Below, in pieces: positions 18,886-28,706 of a stretch of DNA of 60,110 nt (within the stretch, counting starts at the first letter, position 1; each line of letters starts with the position of its first letter). The stretch covers positions 65,536 through 125,645 of the forward strand of contig NZ_JWJD01000008.1 in assembly GCF_000820505.1 (NCBI RefSeq), read 5' to 3'. A model generated the notes under the pieces. That model saw only the letters and a program-made list of their open reading frames with translations. It was not told the origin of the DNA and did not search any database. The translations under genes and the position numbers were made by a program. The stretch comes from Geoalkalibacter ferrihydriticus DSM 17813 (lineage in GTDB: Bacteria > Desulfobacterota > Desulfuromonadia > Desulfuromonadales > Geoalkalibacteraceae).

Positions 18886-21800
18886 AAAAGATCGGCGCCA
18901 CTGACTTCGCCCAGTTGTGATTCGATCTGCCATTTCTCGGTAAGGCTGTAGCGCATTCGCGCGACGTTGCCCTGGCCGAACAGCGACTGGCCGAAACTGA
19001 TGTAGAGATCGGGCGTGAGGTACTTGCCGATGGTTACCATGGCGGCCTCGACCTCGCCATTGCCCGCCTGCACCTCGAAGACATCGATACCCAGCCGCCG
19101 CCGCAGCTTATCCTGCATCGCCGCCGATTCGCCTTGCGACAGCAGAGCTCCGGCCGCCAGCATCAGGGCGTCCACCTGGCCCTGACCGGCGCCCAGCGGA
19201 CGACCGAGGACAATGTAGGCAAGGATGTCGGTATCAGGCATGCCGGGTTCCGAGTAAAGGCGAACCACCGGCACCTGGGGGGTACCGCTGACCTGCACCC
19301 CGGCACGCACCTCACCCACCGTGCGCAGGGCAAGGATGTCGAGGGTCGGCCGCTCCACGGGTCCGCCGGGGAAAAACAGCCGCCCGCGCGTAATCGGCAA
19401 CCGTAGTCCGTAGGCTGCGTAATGGCCCTGCACGACGCGAATTTCACCACTCCCGATGATAGCGTTGCGCTCTGAGGTGGTCAGGGTCAGATCCCCGCCG
19501 AGGCGCGCATCGAGGCCGGCGAGCTTGATCACCACGCTCTCGCCCAGCACCAGGCGCAGATTGAGATCCAGATCGAAGGGCAGATCCTGTTGCGGCTCAA
19601 GCTCCTCGCCGTTGACGAACACCACATCGGCGCTGGGCGAAACGGGAGTGCGCGCCTGCCAACCGGTGACGATAAACAGAGGAATGCGCACCTCGCCGCC
19701 GACGAGAAGGCGATCCAGTCCGCCCTCAAGTCGCAAATCGGGATTGACGCGGATTTCAAGTTCGGGCAAATCCGCCACTTGAAAATTTTGCCCGGCAAGC
19801 CGCGCATTGAAAGATGCGAAGTTCCAGCCGTCAAAATGCACGATGCCGCTGCCATCAAGGCGCCCCGGACCGGAGCGCACACCGAAAGAGGTAATGCGCA
19901 CCTGCTGCCCATCGAGTTCGCCGTGCAGCTCGAGTTCGCGCAGACCGATTCCGGTGGCGGGCAGGATCGCACCGGCATCGGTCAGGGAAAAATTGCCGCT
20001 GAGCTCAGGACTCAGCCAACTGCCTCCAATTTGCAAATCGGCGCGGACCTCGCCCGCGGTCTCATCCGCCAGCCCCGGCAGGAAGGTTGCCAGCAGCCCA
20101 TGTTCGCGCACCTGCAATCGCAGTGCAGCCTGCAGGGGAGCTGTCTCGTCGAGGGCGGTCGGCAAACGGGCCGGCAGGGGCAGGCGAAAATCGCCGAGGA
20201 GCTCGCCGTAATCGGCGAGGCGCAGATCGAGTTCGCCGCGCAGATCCTCGCCCCGCCAATGCCAAGTGAGATCGGCGGTTTGCAGGGCGGCGATAATTTC
20301 ACCATCCTCGTCGCGCCAGCGCAAACCACCCTCATTTACGCGCACCGCACCGCCGAGATCAAGGTTCAGATCCGCATCCCAGCCGCCCGCCATTTCGGCG
20401 CCCAACGCCCCCCACAGATCAAGGGGCAGAAGCATTCGGTCAGCCAGGTCGGCAAGTTCGACGCCGCTCCAGTCCGCCTCCATTTGGCCCCGGGCCGGGA
20501 GACGCGGTGCCCCTGGCTGGTCGGAGGTCAGTTGCAGGCGCAACGCTCCGGCATCCGTAACGCTTACCTGCGCGCGCGCCGCCAGGCCCTGGCCATCCCA
20601 CGCCAGTTCCAGAGCGGCCTGCTCGACCTCGATGATTGCTTTTTCCAGGGCGATCTGGGCGAATAAGTCGAGTTCGCCGAACACATCGAGGCGCTCGGCC
20701 GAATGGATGCGCACGTCCACATCGCCAGTGGTTGCCCCGGCCAACTGCATGTCCGGCAGCCAGGGGTTGAGAAGCTCGAGGTTGAAATCCCGCCAGGACC
20801 CCTCTAAAAATCCGCTAAACTCCTGGGGGTCAAAGTCCCCATCGAGGCGCAAGACCCCTCCGGCTTCGGCCGCCAGCGCCAACCCGGAAAGTTCCAGCCG
20901 CGCGGCACCGGCATTGAGCAGGGTGGGCTGCACAAACCGCCAGGCTCCCAGGCCGCGTTCATGGCCATGCAGACTGGCGATTTCGCCGCGCCAGGCGGCA
21001 TCGACCCAGCCCCCATGCGCCTCGGCGTTCATCCACCCGGTGCCCCAGTCAGCGCGCAATGCCAGAGAGTGCTCTTCGAGCAGCCCTACCAGGTTGGCCT
21101 CGACCTCGCGCAGGCGCAGATCGCCCTGGCGCAGGTCCGTCAAGCTGATACTGATACGTACAGGGGCTTCAAGATCCGCCAGCTCGGCATCGAGTTGCCA
21201 GCCGGCGAGACGCAGCTCGTCCAGGGCCAGATCCGCCCCCGAGGCGCGGATTTCTCCACCCGCGCGGCCATCGCGCACCACCACGCGGCCGTCGGCGCGG
21301 GCGCTGCCTTCCAGATTCGGCAGCAATGCCGCGAAATTCTCCACGACTGCGGCAAAATGCAGCTCTTCACTGAGTCGCCCGGCGGCTTCGAGCTCTATCC
21401 CCTCACCCTGCAATTCCAGGGCATGCAGATGCAGGTCTTCCCCGATCCAACTCAGGTCGAAACTTCCCGCGAGGGCCCGCTCCAGCAACAGGCTTTCGCG
21501 CAGACGTCCGGCGGCGGTGACACTCAATGCCTCGCCCGCAGGCAGACGCAGCGCGGCCTCCACGTCAAAATTCATGAGCCCCTGAGGAGCGCCCTCGACC
21601 ACGGCGGGATCAAGGCCTGCGCCCTCCAGCCAGGCATCGAGGAATAAGCCGTCCCGCCAGTGCATGGCGACTTCACCCGTCAGGATGCCGGCGAGCCAGT
21701 GCGCCTCAATTTCGCGCAGCTTTAAATCCTCGGCGCTGCCGCTGACCAGCGCGGACAGTTCGACACCTTCCCAGCCCGCGCGAGCATTGCGCAACTGGAT

Positions 21801-22802
21801 GCGCCCCTCATAGGCCTGCAGATCGCCCCGCGCCTCCAGGGTGCCGGAAATATCGGTCGGCTGGTCGAGTTCGGAGACCAGATTAAGCCGCTCGATTTGC
21901 AGGTGTGTGCTGAACTGGGGCGCGACCTCGCTCCAGTCGACTGCGGCCCAGCCACGGATGCGATCCGGCGCCGCGGCGCGCGCCAGTTGCAGATCCGCCA
22001 GACGCAAACCCATCTCCGCCAACTCCATGCGACCTTTGGCGGAAAAATGCGGAGCGTCAGAGGCCGTCAGGCTAAGGGTGAAAGGACCTTCCACCACCAG
22101 GCCGGAAGCCTCGCTCAAATCCAACGACAGGCGGGCGCCGTCGATCTCGACTGCCGCCTGGGGTCCCTGCCAGTGGATTTCGGCGGCCAGACGCGGCTCG
22201 GTCAGCAAGGCGCGCAGATCCCCCTCGATTCGGCCGAAAGCACCACTCACCCCAAGGCCTTCCACGGTCACCTCGCCCTCACGCCACCCCAAAGCGACTT
22301 CCAGGTCGCGCAACACTTGGGGCGACGTTCCACGCGCGCCGAAACTCACCTGGGCGGCATGCAGCCGCACCACCTGCACCGCAAAGCGCAACGCCGTACC
22401 TTCCACTTCCGGCCAGGACAGATGCACAGGCTCGGGCTCAGCGGGCCGCGGCTCGGGCTTATCGGCGGCATCCCAGAGAATCTCCAGGTGTCCCAGATCA
22501 AGTTCGTGCACGACCAGGCGCAAAGCCGCCAGTTCGCGAGGTTGCCAGCGCAGCCGCAGCGCATCGCTGCGCGCCTCGCCGCCCGGCCAGGCCACCTGCA
22601 CATTGCGCAGGCGCAAATCACCCCACAGGCGCCCCTCGATTTCTTCAGCCTCCAGCTCCGCCGGGGTCCAGCGCGACACCGCGGCAAAAGTCCAGCGCAC
22701 GCCCTCGGGCGTGCGCAGCAGCCAGTGCCCGGCCCACAAGAGCAATCCCAGACCAAGAACCACGAATATCAGCAAGGCATATTTGAGAATGCGCGTTACC
22801 AT
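18864..22802 (-). CDS. tamB: TamB-family translocation/assembly protein (DUF490)
   Basis: 1312 aa. An N-terminal signal anchor (YALLIFVVLGLGLLLWAGHWLL) is followed by a very long beta-rich region of AsmA/TamB type with repeated L-x-A-x-G patterns. The C-terminal DUF490 domain ends GADLFYRLEF. TamB spans the periplasm and, with TamA, helps outer-membrane protein insertion or phospholipid transport. The ATG overlaps the tamA stop (ATGGTAA), so the pair is translationally coupled. Length and domain order match the family. Confidence 0.93.
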   Translation of the reverse strand: MVTRILKYALLIFVVLGLGLLLWAGHWLLRTPEGVRWTFAAVSRWTPAELEAEEIEGRLWGDLRLRNVQVAWPGGEARSDALRLRWQPRELAALRLVVHELDLGHLEILWDAADKPEPRPAEPEPVHLSWPEVEGTALRFAVQVVRLHAAQVSFGARGTSPQVLRDLEVALGWREGEVTVEGLGVSGAFGRIEGDLRALLTEPRLAAEIHWQGPQAAVEIDGARLSLDLSEASGLVVEGPFTLSLTASDAPHFSAKGRMELAEMGLRLADLQLARAAAPDRIRGWAAVDWSEVAPQFSTHLQIERLNLVSELDQPTDISGTLEARGDLQAYEGRIQLRNARAGWEGVELSALVSGSAEDLKLREIEAHWLAGILTGEVAMHWRDGLFLDAWLEGAGLDPAVVEGAPQGLMNFDVEAALRLPAGEALSVTAAGRLRESLLLERALAGSFDLSWIGEDLHLHALELQGEGIELEAAGRLSEELHFAAVVENFAALLPNLEGSARADGRVVVRDGRAGGEIRASGADLALDELRLAGWQLDAELADLEAPVRISISLTDLRQGDLRLREVEANLVGLLEEHSLALRADWGTGWMNAEAHGGWVDAAWRGEIASLHGHERGLGAWRFVQPTLLNAGAARLELSGLALAAEAGGVLRLDGDFDPQEFSGFLEGSWRDFNLELLNPWLPDMQLAGATTGDVDVRIHSAERLDVFGELDLFAQIALEKAIIEVEQAALELAWDGQGLAARAQVSVTDAGALRLQLTSDQPGAPRLPARGQMEADWSGVELADLADRMLLPLDLWGALGAEMAGGWDADLNLDLGGAVRVNEGGLRWRDEDGEIIAALQTADLTWHWRGEDLRGELDLRLADYGELLGDFRLPLPARLPTALDETAPLQAALRLQVREHGLLATFLPGLADETAGEVRADLQIGGSWLSPELSGNFSLTDAGAILPATGIGLRELELHGELDGQQVRITSFGVRSGPGRLDGSGIVHFDGWNFASFNARLAGQNFQVADLPELEIRVNPDLRLEGGLDRLLVGGEVRIPLFIVTGWQARTPVSPSADVVFVNGEELEPQQDLPFDLDLNLRLVLGESVVIKLAGLDARLGGDLTLTTSERNAIIGSGEIRVVQGHYAAYGLRLPITRGRLFFPGGPVERPTLDILALRTVGEVRAGVQVSGTPQVPVVRLYSEPGMPDTDILAYIVLGRPLGAGQGQVDALMLAAGALLSQGESAAMQDKLRRRLGIDVFEVQAGNGEVEAAMVTIGKYLTPDLYISFGQSLFGQGNVARMRYSLTEKWQIESQLGEVSGADLFYRLEFR

Positions 22803-24613
22803 CCCAAACCTATCCCGATATGCAGGCGAAATGAAGGCGTAGGCTCATCAATCTGGCGGGCCACATCGACCTTGATCGGCCCCACCGGCGTATAATAGCG
22901 CACCCCGCCGCCGGCGGCGCGTGCCAGCCGAAAGTCGGTAAAACTGTCAAAGGCGTTGCCCGTATCGTAAAAAGCCGCCAGCGCCCAGTTGCTGTCGGCA
23001 AAACGCTTTTCCAACTCAATGCTGCCCGCCAGCAGGTGCTTGCCGCCGATCACATTGCCCAGATCATCGGTGGGCCCCAGAGTCTGATAGCCATAACCGC
23101 GCACCGAACGGTCGCCACCGGTGAAAAAGCGCAGCGAGGCGGGAATTTCCCCTATCTCGTCACTCTGGTTGGTGGTGGAACCCTGGCCGCGCAGATGCAG
23201 AAAGGTATCAAACGGCAGGGGGATGAGAAAATTGAGATTGCCCAGAAACTGCAGCAGCTTAACGTCCGAACCCAGGTTGTCATGGGTGCCGCGCACCTCG
23301 GCCTGTAAGTGATAGCCGCGGGTTGGGCGAATGGGATCGTTGAAGCGCATCTGGGAATAGCGCACCCCCGGCATGACGAGACGCGAAGAAATGTCCTCGC
23401 CGCCGATATTTGAATCTTCCTGTTGCAGACGCAGAAAAATCGTTCCCTGCCGATTCCTGCTCCACCCGTAGATCCGCTCGACCTCGGCAAAATAGAAGCG
23501 GGTATCGTAAGTTTTCAGATCCTCTTCCTGGTAACCGGCCCGCAGCGCAACCATGCTTCTCATATTGCGGTGGCTGGGCAGGATATAGCGCACGTTGGCC
23601 TGTTTCTGACGCTCGGCGAGCATGCCGCTCAAGCCCAGTTCGTGGCCGGTCTGCACGACATTGACATCCTGAAAATTCAGTGTGAAGCGCGCCCCGGTGT
23701 CGGTGCCGAAACCGATACCCGGGCGTAACCGACGCGGCGCCGAGGGTTCGAGGTCGATTTCGATGGGCACCAGGTGGTTCTGCGCCTCTTCAATGCGCGG
23801 ATTGATCATCACGCCGGAAAAACGATCAGAGTCGAAGAAATTCTGCTGGGTCTGGCCCAATTTGTCGAAAGAGAAGACTTCGCCGGCGCTAAAAGCCAGG
23901 TGGCGGCGCAGAAATTTCTCGGGATAGCGATGATTGCCGGTCAGTGTCACCTCGCCGAAATGATAGCGGGGGCCGGGATCGAAAACCATCTCGATTTCGG
24001 CAGTGCGCTGTTCACGGTTGACGCGGATCACCGCCAGAGAGAATTCCGCATCGAGATAACCCAGATCCACCGCCAGGCTCTTGAGTTGCGCCTTGGCGTT
24101 CTCGTAGAGATCGTGGCGCAGCACCTCGCCGGGCGCCAAGGGGAACTCATTCAAGCGCCGGCGCAAACGCTGAGGCGGATCGCCCTCCATACGCAGACGC
24201 CGGCCCACGACCCGCACCGGCACGCCAGGCTGGATACTGACCCGCAGCAGCAGGCGGCGGTTTTCCGGCAGACGCTCGACCTGAATCCGTGGTTCATAAT
24301 AACCAAAGGGCTGCAGTGCTGTTTCTACGCGTTTTGGAATACCGCGCTCGAAACGCCGCAACCACAATTCGTTCACCCGTCCGTCGCGCACCAAGCCCGG
24401 CGGCAGTTCGAGCGCCGCTTCGACGTTTTCAAGAACGGCTCCCTCGACGCCTCTTATCTGCACCCTTACCTCGGAATAGGGCAAAGCTTGCGCCTCGCGT
24501 ACCACACCTAGCGCCAGAAACAGAACCAGCGCCGCAAACCAGCATGCGGCACCGCCTGGACCTGGCCGATCTTCTCGGCGCGCTAACGCCCCCATGATTA
24601 CCCATACGCCCAT
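22796..24613 (-). CDS. tamA: TamA, BamA/Omp85-family outer-membrane protein
   Basis: 605 aa. A signal peptide region (FAALVLFLALGVVREAQA) is followed by three POTRA-type repeats, for example RYHFGEVTLTGNHRYPEKFL. The C-terminal Omp85 barrel contains FFTGGDRSVRGYGYQTLGP, the conserved barrel signature, and ends with an aromatic residue (GIGLGW). Partner of TamB. The start is uncertain: ATG 24613, ATG 24595 and an earlier codon are in frame and none has a strong ribosome-binding site. ATG 24613 lies 2 bp after the stop of a possible 30-aa peptide, consistent with coupling. Confidence 0.93.
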   Translation of the reverse strand: MGVWVIMGALARREDRPGPGGAACWFAALVLFLALGVVREAQALPYSEVRVQIRGVEGAVLENVEAALELPPGLVRDGRVNELWLRRFERGIPKRVETALQPFGYYEPRIQVERLPENRRLLLRVSIQPGVPVRVVGRRLRMEGDPPQRLRRRLNEFPLAPGEVLRHDLYENAKAQLKSLAVDLGYLDAEFSLAVIRVNREQRTAEIEMVFDPGPRYHFGEVTLTGNHRYPEKFLRRHLAFSAGEVFSFDKLGQTQQNFFDSDRFSGVMINPRIEEAQNHLVPIEIDLEPSAPRRLRPGIGFGTDTGARFTLNFQDVNVVQTGHELGLSGMLAERQKQANVRYILPSHRNMRSMVALRAGYQEEDLKTYDTRFYFAEVERIYGWSRNRQGTIFLRLQQEDSNIGGEDISSRLVMPGVRYSQMRFNDPIRPTRGYHLQAEVRGTHDNLGSDVKLLQFLGNLNFLIPLPFDTFLHLRGQGSTTNQSDEIGEIPASLRFFTGGDRSVRGYGYQTLGPTDDLGNVIGGKHLLAGSIELEKRFADSNWALAAFYDTGNAFDSFTDFRLARAAGGGVRYYTPVGPIKVDVARQIDEPTPSFRLHIGIGLGW

Positions 24614-24615
24614 GG

Positions 24616-24708
24616 TCAAGAATTTTGCAGCAGGGCAAAAACGATCGCAAGTAACAAAATCAGCGCGGTGCTGGCCCAAGCCAGCAATTTAGCAAATAAT
24701 AGACGCAT
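24616..24708 (-). CDS. possible 30-aa single-helix membrane peptide
   Basis: A 30-codon frame from MRLLFAKLLAWAST to FALLQNS is almost entirely one hydrophobic helix with a positive N-terminus. It has AGGGG ten bases upstream and its stop lies 2 bp before the tamA ATG. It might be a real membrane micro-protein or a leader that couples tamA translation. Evidence is composition and position only. Confidence 0.35.
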   Translation of the reverse strand: MRLLFAKLLAWASTALILLLAIVFALLQNS

Positions 24709-24745
24709 GATAGAGAACCCCTGAAAAATTCCCGGGCCCGAAGAG

Positions 24746-26062
24746 TCAGACCAGATCGAACAGTTCCGAATGAATGTGGGTGGGCGGTACGCCTTGGCGC
24801 GCAAGCCCCCGCTCCGCGACCCTGATCATGGGCGTAGGGCCGCAGATGAAACACTCGCGCGCGGCGCGATCGGCAGGCAGATGCCGAGCAAAAATTTCCT
24901 CGCTGAGATAGCCGGTTTCGCCCTGCCAATCGGGCGGCGGCTCACTGAGCACGTAGACGATCTCAAGGTCCAGCTGTTCCTTGAGCTGCGCAAGCTCCTC
25001 GCGAAACGTCAGGCGCTCCCAAGTGTGGTAGGCATAAAACAACTGCAAGGGGCGGCGGTCGCCACGATCAACCAGGGTGCGCAACATACTCATGACCGGA
25101 GCGATGCCCACCCCGCCGGCGATGAACACATAGCCCGGCGCCCGGCTCAGGTCGATACTGAAGGTGCCGTAAGGGCCGTCGAGATACACCCGTGTGCCCG
25201 GCTTGACCCGGCCGATGCGGCTGGTGAAATCCCCCAACTCCTTGATGGTGAACTGCACCTCGCGTACCGCTTCGGCGCTGGAGGAGATGGAAAATGGGTG
25301 CTCCTTCATGGCAAATGGCGAACTCCACAGGGTCAGCCAGGCGAACTGACCGGGCAGAAAGCGAAACCCGGCGTGACGCTCGGGGCGCACCACCAGGGTC
25401 CAGGAACTGCCGCGCTCCTCGATGACCTCCACCACCCGCCAAGGACGACGCAGCATCTGCAGAGGCTTGACGAGGCGCACATAAACGATGGTTGCCCCGC
25501 AACTCAGGGCGATAAGCAGCCAGAGCCCACTTTTCCATGAAAGCGCACTGTAATGAGCAACCCCGGCGATATGCGCCACCGCCAGCACCAGTGCCGCCAC
25601 GGCGAGCAGCATGTGCGCCACCCGCCACTCGTCGTAATGAATGCGCAGTTGTTTGCGCCACAGCGAAGTGATCATCAGGGCCGCCAGCGCGGCAAAAGAG
25701 ACCGTCCCAGCCCACAGATGCCAGGGCATGACGGCCGGATGCATGGCTCCCAGCAGGGCGGGATCGCGCACCACCAGAAGCAAAGGATGCAACAGGATAA
25801 AAATGAAGGCGCCGATGGAGGCCAGGCGATGAAAATAATAGATGAGATCAATGCCGAAAGGGGCCGTGGCGCGTTGAAAACGGGCAGTAAGCAGGAACAT
25901 GACCGCCATCATGGCCGTGCCGGCAAAACCCAGCGCCAGGGACAGATCGACCCAGAAGCCCCCGGCGAGGGGCCTTGGCCCGATCAGCAGGACAAAGAGG
26001 GGCGTCAGCACTAATGCCAGATAGACCAGAATCCAGAAGGCTGCGCGCAGATATTGATGCAT
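24746..26062 (-). CDS. ferric-reductase-like membrane flavocytochrome (NADPH-oxidase/FNR type)
   Basis: 438 aa. The N-terminal half has six hydrophobic segments with His residues suited to haem ligation (YYFHRLASIG, FILLHPLL, RVAHMLLA, AVAHIAGVAH). The C-terminal half is a ferredoxin-NADP reductase module: FAD-binding EHPFSISSS, NAD-binding FIAGGVGIAPVMSML and terminal ECFICGPTPMI. It probably moves electrons from NAD(P)H across the membrane, but the acceptor is unknown. ATG 26062 was chosen because the family begins at the first membrane helix. It lies upstream of tamAB on the same strand, with a 37-bp gap to the micro-ORF. Confidence 0.88.
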   Translation of the reverse strand: MHQYLRAAFWILVYLALVLTPLFVLLIGPRPLAGGFWVDLSLALGFAGTAMMAVMFLLTARFQRATAPFGIDLIYYFHRLASIGAFIFILLHPLLLVVRDPALLGAMHPAVMPWHLWAGTVSFAALAALMITSLWRKQLRIHYDEWRVAHMLLAVAALVLAVAHIAGVAHYSALSWKSGLWLLIALSCGATIVYVRLVKPLQMLRRPWRVVEVIEERGSSWTLVVRPERHAGFRFLPGQFAWLTLWSSPFAMKEHPFSISSSAEAVREVQFTIKELGDFTSRIGRVKPGTRVYLDGPYGTFSIDLSRAPGYVFIAGGVGIAPVMSMLRTLVDRGDRRPLQLFYAYHTWERLTFREELAQLKEQLDLEIVYVLSEPPPDWQGETGYLSEEIFARHLPADRAARECFICGPTPMIRVAERGLARQGVPPTHIHSELFDLV

Positions 26063-26268
26063 GGTAAAGGCTGTCCTTTGTCCGTGGTCCGCGATCTGCA
26101 ATGAGACTATTTCTCACTGTAGAAGCGGCGGAAGATAATTTTTTCCAGTTCGACCCGCACGAACACCGAGAATGCGACCAGGACCAACCGCAGCCGGAGG
26201 GAGCAGTCAGAACATAAGTATAGACAATCAGAGGAAGTCTTCAACAAAGGAGGGTGGGAAGCCTGCGT

Positions 26269-26856
26269 TTAAAAACGATATCCGGTGCCCATCCCGACGA
26301 AATTGGAGCCGCCGCGCACGCCGTTGTAGAGGCCGAACACTCCGGAGCGGTGGTGAATGCGCCCGCTCCAGTACCAGCGGCTTTGCGGCTTTGCCAAGGT
26401 CAGCTCGAAAAGCAGGTAGTTGAGCAGTTGCGAGACATTTCTGTCGTCGCGGATTTCAAGTTTGGGTTTGCGCGTTGCCCAGGAAATCCCCTCGCCCACC
26501 GCCAGCGAGGTCGCCACGCGGTGATTCCAGGGAAAGCGATGCCAGCGTGCGACCACCAGGGCGTTGTACTCCCAGTGCTCCTGGCGTCCAAAATGTTTGA
26601 CGAGCTGTCCTTCGCCTTCCCAGGCAAGAGAGGGTCCGGTGCGCGCGAATTCGCGGTTTATGGCCAGGGCGGCCAAATAGGAATCTTCGTAGGAATGGCG
26701 GTTGAAGAAAATATCCTTAAGTCGATCCGGGGTGTAAACCGCCCCATAGCCGACCAGCGACCAGGGATACTCTTTTTGGGCGGCCGCCGCTCCCGCGGGG
26801 AGAACACTGAGGGTCAGGATTGCCGCAAGCAGGAAATTCCAAAAAAACACACGCAT
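26269..26856 (-). CDS. outer-membrane beta-barrel protein, PagL-like lipid A deacylase (tentative)
   Basis: 195 aa with a signal peptide (MRVFFWNFLLAAILTLSVLPAGAAA). The mature protein is short and rich in alternating aromatic strands, and it ends in the barrel-type GMGTGYRF. The segment RIHHRSGVFGLYNGV resembles the His-Ser active-site region of PagL/acyloxyacyl hydrolase-like proteins. If so, it would trim acyl chains from lipid A. The assignment rests on this one motif and the size; an unrelated small porin-like barrel remains possible. Confidence 0.6.
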   Translation of the reverse strand: MRVFFWNFLLAAILTLSVLPAGAAAAQKEYPWSLVGYGAVYTPDRLKDIFFNRHSYEDSYLAALAINREFARTGPSLAWEGEGQLVKHFGRQEHWEYNALVVARWHRFPWNHRVATSLAVGEGISWATRKPKLEIRDDRNVSQLLNYLLFELTLAKPQSRWYWSGRIHHRSGVFGLYNGVRGGSNFVGMGTGYRF

Positions 26857-26954
26857 AGAAACAAGTCATCCTTGTACACGAGAATTAGCTGCTCGGGAAC
26901 CTGCTGCGTTGGACCGCAGCAATCAAGAGAGCGAACCGAAGGATGAGCATAATT

Positions 26955-28706
26955 TCACAAAGTTAGCAGCAAAAGCAAGACAATCAGAAACACCAACCCC
27001 GCCGTGGGAAGACGCCGCAGGGCCTGTTCGGCTTCGTGCAGCGATAGCAGCAGGGCCAGATTGTGCCACCGGACACCGGGCGGCGCGCGCCATTTCAACC
27101 GTCGCGGCAGAACATCAACGTGCAGCCGCCGCGCCAACTGTGTCAGAGGCTGCATGAATTTGCGCAGGACAAGCAACAGCTCACCAGGGGGCAGCAAGGC
27201 CGCGGCCTCGCCTCCCCGTCGTGGCAGACGCAACCAGGCGGCGGCAGCCACCAGCGCGCCGACTGCGACCGGCCACAGAGCATCCCAAAGCCCGTAGGAA
27301 AAACCACCGGGGGTGGCGGTGACGCCGATGAAATCCGGAAGCCGGCCGTCGCGGCAGAGCAACACGCCCAGAATCAGCAGGCCCCAGCCCGACCACATGA
27401 GGGGCCGCGGGGCCTGGCGGGCGGCGGACCGCGGCCAGAGTACCGCGAGAAAACGCGCCATGAGCAGGGTGGTTCCAATGGCGCCCAGGGACAGCAACCA
27501 AGGCAAAAGTTCCGCCCAACCACCCGGTGCCATGGATACCAGGGGCTTGAGCGCGCCTTTGGCCAGAGCACCGCTGGTCAGAGGCGCGCCAGCCAGGGCC
27601 AGGGCCGGCAAAAGCAGGCCTCCCAGAACCAGGTACCGGCGCCTGGTGCTTACCGTCAACTCCCCCGCCATGCCCACGCCGAGAAACAGGGCGCCTTTGG
27701 CCAGGCCGTGATGCAGGGCATAGAGCAGGATCACCGGCGCCAGCAGCGGCCAGCTTTGCGGAGCCGCCAAGGCAAGCCCCAGGCCGAGCAGGGGAAAACC
27801 CATCTGGCTGATGCTGGAATAAGCAAGCACCGCTTTGGCCTGATGCTGTGCCAACCCCGCCAGAACTCCGAAAAAGGCCATGGCCAGCCCCAGCAGAATA
27901 AACACCAGAGACCATCCGGGCAGGGCAACCTCACCCAGGGGCAGAAAACGCAGCAACCCGAGCAGCCCCGCCTTGATCATGGCCCCACTGAGCACCGCAC
28001 TGGCGGGAATCGGGGCCGCCGGGTGCGCCAGGGGCAGCCACACATGCAGGGGCACGACCCCCATCTTGATACCGAAACCCACCAACAGCAGGGCCATAAT
28101 CAGATTGCGCTCGGGGGCCAGGGCAATCGCCACAGCCGCATCGGCCAATGCCAGGGATTGGCCAGCCTGTGCCGCCAGCACCAAGGCGACAAACAATACC
28201 ACTTCGCTCACCAGCACCAGGTAGAGATAGATGCGCCCGGCGCGCAAGGCAAACTCGCTGCTGTCGTGCACCACCAGGCCGTAGGCGGAGAAGCTCATCA
28301 TGGCAAAGAACAGATAAAAATCGAGCATGTCGCGGGCGATGGGCATGCCCAAATTGCCGCACATGGCCAGCAGAAAAAACGCAAAAAAGCGCCTCTGTCG
28401 CGGATCCTCCCGTAAATAGCCGCGCGCATAGAGGCCGGCTGCCATCCACAGCAGCGAGAAAAGAAACAGAAAGAGACGCCCGGCCGGATCCAGCCCAAGG
28501 CTGCCGCCCAACAACATCCAGGGCAGTTCAAAAACAGCCTCGCTTGGCGGCAGCAGGACCAACAGCAACCCGGGCAGCGGTGCCCAGGGCACCAGACGCA
28601 ACGCCGTCGCCGTACAGCGGCGAAACCACAGGACCGTCAGCAACACCAACGGCAGCAGCGGCACCAGGGGCAGCAACCCCACCTGTGCGAGCCCGGCTCC
28701 CGTCAT
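26955..28706 (-). CDS. Mrp-type antiporter large subunit (NuoM/MrpD-like), third copy
   Basis: 583 aa, about 14 or more hydrophobic helices. The proton-conducting-membrane-transporter core is present with the conserved Lys/His motifs: VPLHVWLPLAHPAAPIPAS, then MIKAGLLGLLRF. It is the last gene of the operon. ATG 28706 overlaps the preceding stop as ATGA. An additional C-terminal amphipathic segment ends in a final helix (GLVFLIVLLLLLTL). Paralogue of the two preceding genes; each would provide one ion-translocating channel module. Confidence 0.9.
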   Translation of the reverse strand: MTGAGLAQVGLLPLVPLLPLVLLTVLWFRRCTATALRLVPWAPLPGLLLVLLPPSEAVFELPWMLLGGSLGLDPAGRLFLFLFSLLWMAAGLYARGYLREDPRQRRFFAFFLLAMCGNLGMPIARDMLDFYLFFAMMSFSAYGLVVHDSSEFALRAGRIYLYLVLVSEVVLFVALVLAAQAGQSLALADAAVAIALAPERNLIMALLLVGFGIKMGVVPLHVWLPLAHPAAPIPASAVLSGAMIKAGLLGLLRFLPLGEVALPGWSLVFILLGLAMAFFGVLAGLAQHQAKAVLAYSSISQMGFPLLGLGLALAAPQSWPLLAPVILLYALHHGLAKGALFLGVGMAGELTVSTRRRYLVLGGLLLPALALAGAPLTSGALAKGALKPLVSMAPGGWAELLPWLLSLGAIGTTLLMARFLAVLWPRSAARQAPRPLMWSGWGLLILGVLLCRDGRLPDFIGVTATPGGFSYGLWDALWPVAVGALVAAAAWLRLPRRGGEAAALLPPGELLLVLRKFMQPLTQLARRLHVDVLPRRLKWRAPPGVRWHNLALLLSLHEAEQALRRLPTAGLVFLIVLLLLLTL

